Assembly: GCA_946405485.1 (NCBI GenBank)
Contig: CAMJHJ010000010.1
Location: forward strand, 1 to 22,833
Direction: 5' to 3'
Length of the DNA stretch: 22,833 nucleotides
Source of the DNA: an uncultured Bacteroidales bacterium
GTDB lineage: Bacteria > Bacteroidota > Bacteroidia > Bacteroidales > UBA932
The notes beneath the pieces are model-generated. The model had not been told where the DNA came from, did not search any database, and saw only the letters and a program-made list of their open reading frames with translations. This document shows positions 6,561-14,281 of the stretch, piece after piece (position 1 is the first letter of the stretch; every line of letters begins with the position of its first letter). Position numbers and translations under genes: made by a program.

Positions 6561-7745
6561 TTATTTCACCCGCAGCATGAACTTGCGGCCGAGCTTGACG
6601 GCCGTCTTGACCGGCCACGGAAGCAATGCCCGCTCGGCTTCCTGCAATTTTTCCCGGATCGGGATTGCCTGCGGACAATGCTGCTCGCATTTCCCGCATT
6701 TGATGCACTGAGAGGCGAAAGAAGGTTTCGCCGCCAGCGCGACCGCCTGGAAATAATGCTTGCGCCCTGAGAACCGGGATTCCGTATACATCATGTTATA
6801 GCTGGCGAAGATGCCCGGGATGTCCACTCCCTTGGGACAGGGCATGCAATAGCGGCAGCCCGTACAGCCTACCTTCTCTTTCTCCCGGATGATGCCCTGG
6901 ATCCGCCGGAGGAACGCACGGTCTTCCCCGGTAAACGTCCCTTCCGTAGCGTCCGAAGCGATCCGGACATTCTCTTCCACCATCTCGAGGGAATTCATCC
7001 CGGAAAGCACGACCGTGACCTCAGGCTGGTCCCAAAGCCAGCGCAAGGCCCATTCCGCCGCACTCCAGCCCCTCCCATTCGCGGCAATCAGGCGATTGGC
7101 TTCAACAGGAAGCTTGTTGACCAGTTTCCCGCCGCGCAGCGGTTCCATGATCATGACGGGAACGCCCCGCGCCGCCGCAGCCTTCAGGCCGGCCACGCCC
7201 GCCTGCGACATCTCATCCACATAGTTATACTGGATCTGGCAGAAGTCCCAGTCGTAATCTTCAAGGATCTTGATGAAATTGTCGGAATTGCCGTGGAAGG
7301 AAAAACCGATGTTCCGGATGGCGCCGGAGGCCTTTTTCGCGGCAATCCAATCCAGGATCCCCATAGACTTCAGACGCTCCCACTGGGCGATGTCGGTCAT
7401 GTGGTGCATCAGGTAATAATCGACATAATCCGTCCTGAGGCGGGAGAGCTCTTCGTTGAAAAACTTATCTACCGCAGGGAAATTCCGGACCAGGAACTGC
7501 GGAAGCTTGGCCGCGATGCGGACCTTGTCGCGGATGCCGTTCCGGTCGAGGATCTCACCCAGCGCCGCCTCGCTGCCGGGATAGATGTAGGCCGTATCGA
7601 AATAATTCACGCCTGCGCGATAGGCCGCCATCAGTTCCTGTTCGGTCTTTTCTATATCGACGCCGCTCCCCTTCCGGCTGAAACGCATGCAGCCATAGCC
7701 GAGGATGGAGAGGGGATTTCCGTACTTGTCTTTCCGGTATTGCAT
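6561..7745 (-). CDS. Aldo/keto reductase with C-terminal double [4Fe-4S] ferredoxin domain
   Basis: A predicted 394-residue cytosolic oxidoreductase. Residues 1 to about 285 form the aldo/keto reductase barrel. From the chosen start, the catalytic candidates are Asp50 (NYFDTAYIYPG), Tyr53 or Tyr55, Lys80 (RIAAKLP) and His114 or His115 (YYLMHHM). The C-terminal 100 residues carry two ferredoxin-like sets: CTGCRYCMPCPKG (Cys294, 297, 300, 303) and CIKCGKCEQHCPQ (Cys347, 350, 353, 357). Such iron-sulfur reductases are common in anaerobes and probably draw electrons from ferredoxin or an internal relay; the substrate is unknown. I chose the ATG at 7745 because MQYRKDKYGNPLSILGYGCM is the usual family start; an upstream ATG at 7775 would add ten atypical residues. 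It lies 33 bases after the HTH gene and is probably co-transcribed with it. Confidence 0.93.
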   Translation of the reverse strand: MQYRKDKYGNPLSILGYGCMRFSRKGSGVDIEKTEQELMAAYRAGVNYFDTAYIYPGSEAALGEILDRNGIRDKVRIAAKLPQFLVRNFPAVDKFFNEELSRLRTDYVDYYLMHHMTDIAQWERLKSMGILDWIAAKKASGAIRNIGFSFHGNSDNFIKILEDYDWDFCQIQYNYVDEMSQAGVAGLKAAAARGVPVMIMEPLRGGKLVNKLPVEANRLIAANGRGWSAAEWALRWLWDQPEVTVVLSGMNSLEMVEENVRIASDATEGTFTGEDRAFLRRIQGIIREKEKVGCTGCRYCMPCPKGVDIPGIFASYNMMYTESRFSGRKHYFQAVALAAKPSFASQCIKCGKCEQHCPQAIPIREKLQEAERALLPWPVKTAVKLGRKFMLRVK

Positions 7746-7778
7746 TGTCTGTTTGATTGTTGAAACTATATACAAATC

Positions 7779-8381
7779 TTACTTCAAGGCTTGGAAGAAG
7801 GAGGAATACTCCTTTTGCCCCAGGCGGGCCTTGAGCCGCTGCTTCGCCTTGGTGACGGAGGCGGGGGAGATGCCCATCATGGCCGCCATCTGCTGCCCGG
7901 AGAAATGATAGCGCAGCAGCACGGCAGTGCGCAGTTCGGCCTGTGTCATCTCCGGCCAGCGCTCCCGCAGACGGGAAGGAAAATGATCGCAGACCGTATC
8001 CAGGATACCCTCCAGCCGCTCCCAATCGGCATCTTGCAGATACCGGGGTTTCTCGTGCAAGGCGGCGACGAAAGGATCGCGGTCGATCAACACGGTCCGA
8101 AGTTCCTCCCGGTCCTGCTCTCCCTCCCGGATCTCGCTTTCCTTAGCCTGAATCTCGGTATCCAAGGCCCGTACCCGGGACTCCAGGCGCAGCAGCGTGC
8201 GCCGGTACAGCAGGATGATGACCGCAAGGGCCAGCAACTGAAAGGCGAGCGCCGCCAGGACAGTCACGACCAGGGTCTGCGTCGGAATGGCAGAGAGCGC
8301 ATCAACAAGCGACCTTGCCCTTGAGCAAGAGCTCAGGAGCAAGGCCGTCGCTGTCAATGCGGATAGTTGTCTTGCAGTCAT
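7779..8381 (-). CDS. Membrane-anchored HTH regulator (Bacteroidota type)
   Basis: A 200-residue protein with an unusual layout. The N-terminus (MTARQLSALTATALLLSSCS) looks like a lipoprotein signal with a possible lipobox cysteine. A membrane segment follows near residues 37-58 (LVVTVLAALAFQLLALAVII), then a charged coiled coil to about residue 100, and a C-terminal HTH (MTQAELRTAVLLRYHFSGQQ, then MMGISPASVTKAKQRLKARL). This HTH resembles the DNA-binding end of large Bacteroidota TPR regulators, but no TPR sensor part is present. It could sense the envelope state through its membrane or lipid anchor (inference). The ATG at 8381 is the first in this frame; a TTG at 8399 would add six residues but lies inside the candidate promoter. 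The gene sits between a PspC gene and a reductase gene, 18 bases after the pspC stop. Confidence 0.8.
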   Translation of the reverse strand: MTARQLSALTATALLLSSCSRARSLVDALSAIPTQTLVVTVLAALAFQLLALAVIILLYRRTLLRLESRVRALDTEIQAKESEIREGEQDREELRTVLIDRDPFVAALHEKPRYLQDADWERLEGILDTVCDHFPSRLRERWPEMTQAELRTAVLLRYHFSGQQMAAMMGISPASVTKAKQRLKARLGQKEYSSFFQALK

Positions 8382-8384
8382 TCC

Positions 8385-8400
8385 ACTGCAAATATACAAC
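8385..8400 (-). promoter_or_regulatory. Candidate internal promoter before the membrane HTH gene
   Basis: On the minus strand GTTGTATATTTGCAGT contains the -7 box TATATTTG (8396-8389) and is identical over 16 bases to the tRNA-Ala promoter core. It overlaps the pspC stop region and ends only 3 bases before the ATG at 8381, so a transcript from it would be leaderless or nearly so. A -33 box at the right distance is not evident. Confidence 0.5.
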
Positions 8401-8714
8401 TATTCGTTGGATATCATCTTGACCGGTTCCTTCGGAATCACGATGTAAGCGATGATGTAGGCGATCAGGCCACCGCCGGCGCAGAAGACCGCAACCAGCC
8501 AGGCCAGACGGACGATCGTGGGATCGATGTCGAAATACTCGGCGATGCCGCCGCAGACGCCACCAAGCTTTTTCTCGGTGTTGCTCTTGTACAATCTCTT
8601 TTTCATGGTCTTTTCACTTTTTAAGTTAGTCATCAAAAACAAGGCTATCACGAGCAGGAGCAGCCAGGGGACCGCACCCACGCACAGTTTCCAGAAAAAA
8701 TGCCAGTCAATCAT
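8400..8714 (-). CDS. PspC-domain membrane protein
   Basis: A 104-residue inner-membrane protein. Residues 37-97 are a PspC domain ([20 protein letters not shown], then [17 protein letters not shown] and a membrane segment ending [10 protein letters not shown]). Proteins with this domain are linked to the phage-shock envelope stress response. Residues 1-36 add another membrane segment ([15 protein letters not shown]). A start at Met37 would give a classic stand-alone PspC of about 68 residues. I prefer 8714 because it follows the M13 gene's stop after a single base (TAATATG), the same tight spacing used elsewhere in the window, and because the extra segment is convincingly hydrophobic. The neighbouring membrane HTH protein could be its functional partner. 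Confidence 0.9.
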   Translation of the reverse strand: MIDWHFFWKLCVGAVPWLLLLVIALFLMTNLKSEKTMKKRLYKSNTEKKLGGVCGGIAEYFDIDPTIVRLAWLVAVFCAGGGLIAYIIAYIVIPKEPVKMISNE

Positions 8715-8715
8715 A

Positions 8716-10740
8716 TTACCAGACCTTTACACGGTTCTCGGGAGCGACATACAGGCTGTCGCCGGGCTGGATATCGAAGGCGTCGTACCAATAGTCGCAC
8801 TGGGCCAGGGCGCCGTTGATACGGAGACGGTCGACGGAATGGACATCCATCATCGTCAGGTAGCGGAGGATCTCATCGGAAGCGGTCCCCGCCCAGACGT
8901 TGGCATAGGAAAGGAAGAAACGCTGCTCGGGCGTAAAACCGTTGTCGTCAGCGAGGCGACCGTGCTTCTTCTGCCACATCTGGAAGGCGTTGTAGGCGAC
9001 ATTCAGGCCACCGTGGTCAGCGATGTTCTCACCGAGGCAAAGGGCGCCGTTGGCCTTGAGTTCGCCGGGAATCACCCACAGGCTGCTGAAGTATTCGGCC
9101 ATCGCGTCGCAAGGCTTCTTGAAAGCTTCAGCATCCGCTTCGCTCCACCATTCGTTGAGATTACCCGTCTTGTCGTACAGGCGGCCCTGGTCGTCGAAAC
9201 CATGGGTCATCTCATGGCCGATCACCACGCCGATGGAGCCGTAATTGGCAGCCGCATCCGCATTGAGATCGAAGAGCGGCGGCTGGAGGAATCCTGCCGG
9301 GAACACGATCTCATTGTTCGTGGGGTTGTAGTAAGCGTTGACCATCTGGGCCGGCATCTCCCACTCGCTCTTGTCCACGGGCTTGTCATAATGCTTATTA
9401 TAGTCGAGGTCCCAGTAGAACTTCCTGGCGACGCGCAGGTTCTCGATGATGGACTTGGAGGGATCCACCACCAGGCCGCTCAGGTCATCCCACTTGTCCG
9501 GATAACCGACTTTCACCTTGTAAGCCGCCAGTTTATCCAGAGCGGTCGCCTTGGTCTCGTCGCTCATCCATTCCTGGGCCTTGATGCGCTCGGCCAGGGA
9601 CTTGCGCAGGTTTTCGATCAGTTCGAGCATCTCATCTTTCGCAGCCTTCGGGAAATATCTTTCGACGTAAAGCTGGCCGATGGCGTCGGACATGAGACCC
9701 TCCGCCACGCTCTCGGCATTCTTCCAGCGGGGCGTCTTCTCCTGTGCGCCGAACATCTTGCGGCTGTAGTCGAAATTCTCATCCGAGAAATCGTCGGAAA
9801 GCACGCCGGAGTAGGAATTGATCAGGCGCCAGGTATAAGCGGTCTTGAGGTCTTCCAGCGGCAGGTTCATCAGCAGTTCGCAGGACTTGGCGACCGGTTC
9901 CGGCTGGCCCAGGTCCACGACTTCGGTCCTGTCATAACGATAGTCCTTCAGGTACTGCTTCCAGGGGAAACCGCCGCAGATTTCGACCAGCGAATCGACG
10001 CTGACCTTGTGGTAGTTCTCTTCCGGGATGCGCTGGCGCTCCTTGGAATAATACGGCACGGCGATCATCTCCTCGATCTCCCAGATGCGGGCAACCTTGG
10101 CCGCGGCATCCGCCTCCGGATAACCCGTAAGGACGAAGAGGTTCTTCATGTGTTCCTTCATCAGTTCGCGGGCATGCACGTTCTGGGGATCGTCGGAGAG
10201 ATAATAGTCGCGGTTACCCATCGACAGGCCGCTCTGGGAAATGCAGACGATGTTGTTGTCTGCATCTTTCTCGTCCGCAGACACGAACAACGAGAAGAAG
10301 AGGTTGTTGTGCTCCGTGGCGAGGTACTTCAGGAAATCCTCCCGCGTGCCGATGGCATCCACTTCGGCGATCAGGGCCTTGAGCGGCGCGGCGCCGTCGG
10401 CGTTGAGCCGGGTGGAGTCCATCATCATATTGTAAAGGTCTCCGATCTTCTGGGCGACACTCCCCTTCTCGTTATCCTGGGCGGCGATGTCCTGGATCAG
10501 GGCGGCGAGGGTCTTGACATTGTCATCGACAACCTTCATCGTGGTACCCCACATCGGATACTCCGGCGGCTGGGGGTTGAAATCTCCCCAATGGCCGGTG
10601 GCGAAGCGGGCGAAGTCATCGCCCGGACGCGCGGTCGTATCCATGTAGGCATAGTTGATACCGGCGGTCTTGGCCGGCTTGGGGCCACACGCGGCGACCA
10701 GTGTCACTGCGGCAGCCAGGAGGAAAAACAATCTTTTCAT
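8716..10740 (-). CDS. M13-family zinc metallopeptidase (neprilysin/PepO type), lipoprotein
   Basis: A complete 674-residue M13 peptidase, the usual length. A lipoprotein signal is visible ([18 protein letters not shown]) with lipidated Cys18. The N-terminal peptidase_M13 domain covers about residues 30-420. The catalytic part has HEMTH at 509-513, giving zinc ligands His509 and His513 with catalytic Glu510, and ENIAD at 571-575, giving the third ligand Glu571 and Asp575. The substrate-binding [16 protein letters not shown] and the terminal VKVW are also typical. The family cleaves oligopeptides. After the lipid Cys comes GPKPAK rather than acidic residues, so it is more likely periplasm-facing than surface-exposed (inference). 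I chose the ATG at 10740, not the earlier one at 10854, because it begins the signal peptide and lies below a -7 box. It leads an operon with pspC, the HTH gene and the reductase. Confidence 0.96.
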   Translation of the reverse strand: MKRLFFLLAAAVTLVAACGPKPAKTAGINYAYMDTTARPGDDFARFATGHWGDFNPQPPEYPMWGTTMKVVDDNVKTLAALIQDIAAQDNEKGSVAQKIGDLYNMMMDSTRLNADGAAPLKALIAEVDAIGTREDFLKYLATEHNNLFFSLFVSADEKDADNNIVCISQSGLSMGNRDYYLSDDPQNVHARELMKEHMKNLFVLTGYPEADAAAKVARIWEIEEMIAVPYYSKERQRIPEENYHKVSVDSLVEICGGFPWKQYLKDYRYDRTEVVDLGQPEPVAKSCELLMNLPLEDLKTAYTWRLINSYSGVLSDDFSDENFDYSRKMFGAQEKTPRWKNAESVAEGLMSDAIGQLYVERYFPKAAKDEMLELIENLRKSLAERIKAQEWMSDETKATALDKLAAYKVKVGYPDKWDDLSGLVVDPSKSIIENLRVARKFYWDLDYNKHYDKPVDKSEWEMPAQMVNAYYNPTNNEIVFPAGFLQPPLFDLNADAAANYGSIGVVIGHEMTHGFDDQGRLYDKTGNLNEWWSEADAEAFKKPCDAMAEYFSSLWVIPGELKANGALCLGENIADHGGLNVAYNAFQMWQKKHGRLADDNGFTPEQRFFLSYANVWAGTASDEILRYLTMMDVHSVDRLRINGALAQCDYWYDAFDIQPGDSLYVAPENRVKVW

Positions 10741-10768
10741 ATCGTGATGTTTTGACTTTGTCACGATA

Positions 10769-10776
10769 CAAAGATA
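10769..10776 (-). promoter_or_regulatory. Candidate -7 box of the M13 peptidase operon
   Basis: Minus-strand TATCTTTG matches TAnnTTTG and lies 28 bases upstream of the M13 start codon, a normal distance. No convincing -33 box is seen 19 bases further upstream. Confidence 0.5.
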
Positions 10777-10819
10777 CGGCGACATCCGGGTAAAACCATG
10801 GTCCGGATATGGACAATAG

Positions 10820-10855
10820 AAAAATGCAAGCGCCTGAAAAACAGACGCTTGCATT
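10820..10855 (-). terminator. Intrinsic terminator of the Sus-like operon
   Basis: TGCAAGCG (10825-10832) pairs with CGCTTGCA (10846-10853), extended by AA/TT on the outside and CTG/CAG inside the loop. On the minus strand the stem is followed by a T run (bases 10824-10820). It lies about 50 bases after the stop of the BACON lipoprotein gene; the plus-strand reading has no T run. Confidence 0.8.
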
Positions 10856-10906
10856 GTACAGGTATGGACAAGACCGTTTGACCGGCCTTGTACCGGAAGA
10901 AATCAG

Positions 10907-13900
10907 CTACGGACTGACGATCTTGATGTTGTCCAGATGCCAGCGCTGCTGGCTAGCACCCGCACCGTCCGACATATGGGTCGGACGGATCTTGATCCGG
11001 GTCTCACTGGTCACCCCCTTGAGCGTAACGGAAGCGTGCTGCCAGGCCAGTTTACCTTTCTCCTGGGTCGTGGAGAATTCATTGCTGACAGAGGCACCGC
11101 TGTCTTCGCAGACGCCGGGTCCGACCAGTTCGACGACGATGGTCACTTTGTCGATATTGCCGGCACCCGTCATATGGGCGCACCAGTCAAAACTGATGAC
11201 GGCGTCGACAGGAGCCGGGCCGAATTCAGCTGCAGGCAATTGCAGGCCGGTATGTTTATCGGTCGCACCCATCTTAAAGTAGCACTCCTGGAAATAGAGG
11301 GTCTTGGCGCTCTTGTTCAGATCCACATACCCCCTGTTTTCGAAATCTGCTCCCAGTGTAGAGACCAGGGTTGCTGTATTCCAGATATTAGGCTGGGTAT
11401 GGCTGGCCAGATTGGATCCGACCGGGTCGAAAGATTCGTGGGTTACGTTCGGGTTCGCCGCCATCCAGGCTTCCACATAAGGCTGGAGCCAGGAGAAATC
11501 ATCCTCGAAATAGGTGACGGATGTCGGAGCGGAGAGCGTGATGGTCGGGCCGTTCGCCTCCGCACCGGACCAGCGGTGGGTACCGCCGTTGGGCGCTGCC
11601 AGCGCACCGCTGCCATTACCCTGCCAGTTGGCTACGCAAGTGAAGCGGATCTTCAGATGGCCGTCCGTGATGGAAGAAGGCAAGATAAAGCTTTCGTCCA
11701 GTTCGACATCCGAAGTCGGGGCAATATGCGTATACTGGGCGGATTTGCCCGTCTCCGTCTCTGTCTGGAGTGCCTTCACCGGCGTCCAAGTGGTGCCATC
11801 GGCAGACCAATCCATCCTCCAGTACTTCTGGCCCGTACCGGAAATCCGGTGAAGTCCCTTGAAATTGACCTGGGTACCTGCGGCAACATAGCTGAGCGGT
11901 ACATCAAATTCCCAATAGTCACCCGGCCAGGCACCCGTGATATAAGGCTGGCCGGTACCACCGACGACTTGCGTCCGTTTCTTGTTGGCATCAGCGGCAT
12001 TACCCTCCGCTTCAAAGTGCCAGGACAGGTAGCCGACGCCGGCGACATTGGCCGGGAAACTGTTATCCTTTTCAAAGGCATCTTTGTAGGTTCCCATCAT
12101 CGCAGCGGAGAAGCCCCATTGGATGAGGTTATTCTCATGGATGATGACGGCAGCTTCCTGTGTCACCGTGAGGATGGCTTCGATATTCTGCTCCGTGTTG
12201 AAGAAACGGACGGTGGCAGTCCTCGGTGCCTCGACCTCATTGGCCGTACGGGTCAGGGTGAAGTCAGTCCATTCGACCAGGGCGCGCGTCGTGAGGGACT
12301 CGAGGGTCAGCCAGTCGGCGTCAGTCTCGTACTCAAATTCCGTATTGGACTGGATACGGATCGTCGACTTACCCTCCTGGGCATTGACCTCCAGCAAATT
12401 GCCGGAAGAGATACTGATAAACGGATCGAGCATCTGACCCGCGGCGCTCTGGACAACCTTGACGATCACTTCCGTATCCTCGGAAACGATCTTGATCCGC
12501 CCTTCCCGCAGTTCCGGCAGTTCACTTTCGGCGCAGGTCACGGCAATGACCGTTTCCTCTCCGGCAAGACCGCCTTCGGCATCGAGGCTCAGCCATTCCT
12601 CGTTCGTCGAGATAGTGAAGTCATGGTCGGAGGTAATGGTCAGGTTCTTGGGACCGCCGGGCGTACCGTTGAAGGTCAGCAGGTCCGTAGAGACCTGGAT
12701 GTCCGCATAGACGGGATCCTTCTCGATACCGTTGCCTTCCTTGATGATCTCGATCTTGGGCTGGTAGGTCTCATCAGCCTTGTCGGTGACCGACAGTCGG
12801 GCGGTACCGCCGTTACGGGCGGCCAACTTGCCTGCTCCGCTGGCCTGCCAGTTGGCCATGCAGCGGAAGCGGAACTGGGCGTGTTCCGTATTCTTGCGAT
12901 ACTTGACGATGTAGTCAATGCCTACATTGGTGGCACCGTCTGCGTTCATGATGTGCGAGTAGGTGATCTCATCGCCCGGTTCCGTGGTCGTAAAGGTCTC
13001 GCTGACAGGCTTCCATTCTTCTCCATCAAGGAACTCCAGCAACCAGAATTTGTGGCCGGTGGCGGAGGTACGGGTTTCAAAGGCGATATGCACCTCCGAT
13101 CCGGCCTTGATTTCGCCGCTGCCGTAGAAGAGCCAGTAGTCGCCCGGCCAGGGGCCGGTGACACGGGGACTCTTGTCGGATACATCCAGCGCATATTTCT
13201 GGTTCATGTCACTCGATGCCAGGTCGAAGGGCACATAAGTGATGTAACCCAGACCCTGGACCGGATCGATCTTGCCGGTGGAAGCGAAGGATTCCGTCGT
13301 ATAGTTGATATCATCGGTGCGGACGCGCCACTTGATCGGATAAGGGATCAGGGTCTCATCCTTGCCTTTGTCCTCGAAGGACGTGACGACCAGGTAACCG
13401 GTAGTGCCGGCCAGACCGACCGCATATCCGGTCAGGACCACTTTGTGGAGATCCACTGCGGCAAGTCCGAAAGATTCGGGCGCATCCACGACCTGGACCG
13501 TAGCCGGGAAGATGGAGATCTTGCCGCTGACCAGCGATCCGCGGAGTTTGACGAACTGTACCGACTTACCGTCGTAAGCGATGATGTTGTCCGTCATGTC
13601 GGGCGCTTCGGGATAATCCATGGTGCCGGACGAAAGGACGTTTACCTCATCTACGAGGAAGGAAGGCACACCCTTGAAGGTGGCACGGGCGCCGTTGACC
13701 GTAACACGGTCACCCACGGCAACCTCACGCGCACCCTGGACATAGATGTTGGCGGCCCCGTCCGTCAGGACAAAGCCGGAAGTCGTTACGGCCGCGACAG
13801 TGGCGCCGACGATCTTGGCCACATCCTCGTCATCCAGGGCGATGACCTGGGTTACGGTCAGTTCGGGAACACCCATATAGGTATCGCCGGCCTGTTTGAC

Positions 13901-14281
13901 CGTAAGGGTCCCCTGCCTCTCGACAGAGGCGCCGCGGAAGATGATCTGACCCTTTCGGGGCATGTTGACAACACCGCCGACGAGATTGTCGGTCACGCTG
14001 ACGGTAACTTCCATCGGTCCCTTGCCGGACATCGGGGTCACCGTGATCCATTCCTGGTCTACATCGGCCATCCACGAGCCGTCCGAATAGACGTTGATGA
14101 CCTGATCCGGGGCGGAAACCGCCTCGAAATTCAGGAGTTGCTCGGAAGGCAGGACAGCCTGGGCCAGCTTCTCGACCGGCTCCTGCTTGCATCCGGTCAG
14201 GACGGACGCCAGGGCCAGGAGTCCGGCCAGGGCACAAGTGATATGATGTGTGATTCTCATAATCTGCATCGTTTTAATCAT
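10907..14281 (-). CDS. Large BACON/OB-fold lipoprotein of the Sus-like locus, with an internally duplicated module
   Basis: A 1124-residue predicted lipoprotein (lipobox ASVLTGC, Cys31) without a recognisable catalytic motif. The visible order is: BACON/Ig-like domain (about 45-131), an OB-fold-like stretch (about 138-305; GFVLTDGAANIYVQGAREVA then VGDRVTVNG), module A (316-497), BACON (about 526-612), BACON (about 618-711), module B (720-905), and a C-terminal jelly-roll-like region (925-1124) ending RWHLDNIKIV. Modules A and B are diverged copies: GPWPGDYWLF against GAWPGDYWEF, and RCMANWQASGAGKLAARNGG against TCVANWQGNGSGALAAPNGG. Its place after susD suggests a surface ligand-binding protein (inference). 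The ATG at 14281 overlaps the susD stop by one base (TAATG); ATGs at 14269 and 14260 also give good signal peptides. Ligand unknown. Confidence 0.88.
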   Translation of the reverse strand: MIKTMQIMRITHHITCALAGLLALASVLTGCKQEPVEKLAQAVLPSEQLLNFEAVSAPDQVINVYSDGSWMADVDQEWITVTPMSGKGPMEVTVSVTDNLVGGVVNMPRKGQIIFRGASVERQGTLTVKQAGDTYMGVPELTVTQVIALDDEDVAKIVGATVAAVTTSGFVLTDGAANIYVQGAREVAVGDRVTVNGARATFKGVPSFLVDEVNVLSSGTMDYPEAPDMTDNIIAYDGKSVQFVKLRGSLVSGKISIFPATVQVVDAPESFGLAAVDLHKVVLTGYAVGLAGTTGYLVVTSFEDKGKDETLIPYPIKWRVRTDDINYTTESFASTGKIDPVQGLGYITYVPFDLASSDMNQKYALDVSDKSPRVTGPWPGDYWLFYGSGEIKAGSEVHIAFETRTSATGHKFWLLEFLDGEEWKPVSETFTTTEPGDEITYSHIMNADGATNVGIDYIVKYRKNTEHAQFRFRCMANWQASGAGKLAARNGGTARLSVTDKADETYQPKIEIIKEGNGIEKDPVYADIQVSTDLLTFNGTPGGPKNLTITSDHDFTISTNEEWLSLDAEGGLAGEETVIAVTCAESELPELREGRIKIVSEDTEVIVKVVQSAAGQMLDPFISISSGNLLEVNAQEGKSTIRIQSNTEFEYETDADWLTLESLTTRALVEWTDFTLTRTANEVEAPRTATVRFFNTEQNIEAILTVTQEAAVIIHENNLIQWGFSAAMMGTYKDAFEKDNSFPANVAGVGYLSWHFEAEGNAADANKKRTQVVGGTGQPYITGAWPGDYWEFDVPLSYVAAGTQVNFKGLHRISGTGQKYWRMDWSADGTTWTPVKALQTETETGKSAQYTHIAPTSDVELDESFILPSSITDGHLKIRFTCVANWQGNGSGALAAPNGGTHRWSGAEANGPTITLSAPTSVTYFEDDFSWLQPYVEAWMAANPNVTHESFDPVGSNLASHTQPNIWNTATLVSTLGADFENRGYVDLNKSAKTLYFQECYFKMGATDKHTGLQLPAAEFGPAPVDAVISFDWCAHMTGAGNIDKVTIVVELVGPGVCEDSGASVSNEFSTTQEKGKLAWQHASVTLKGVTSETRIKIRPTHMSDGAGASQQRWHLDNIKIVSP
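11567..12124 (-). repeat. Module B of the internal duplication in the BACON lipoprotein
   Basis: Encodes residues 720-905. Anchors shared with module A are GAWPGDYWEF, GQKYWRMDW and ANWQGNGSGALAAPNGGT. The offset between copies is about 404-408 residues throughout, so the two are collinear. Confidence 0.75.
12791..13336 (-). repeat. Module A of the internal duplication in the BACON lipoprotein
   Basis: Encodes residues 316-497. Anchors shared with module B are GPWPGDYWLF, GHKFWLLEF and ANWQASGAGKLAARNGGT. The two copies are separated by two BACON domains and have diverged strongly outside these anchors. Confidence 0.75.

Noticed and set aside
6442..6711. A plus-strand open frame running through the tRNA
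   Set aside because: It covers tRNA-Ala, the terminator and the antisense of the reductase gene, and its peptide has no recognisable content.
8382..8399. TTG start of the membrane HTH gene at 8399
   Set aside because: It would read through the -7 promoter box and start with a rare codon; the ATG at 8381 starts a clean signal sequence.
8518..10755. A 745-codon plus-strand frame opposite the M13 peptidase gene
   Set aside because: Same register effect as above. The minus strand encodes a textbook M13 peptidase with all its motifs.
10741..10854. Extended start of the M13 peptidase at 10854
   Set aside because: It would place 38 residues before a perfect lipoprotein signal peptide and would include the -7 box in the coding region.
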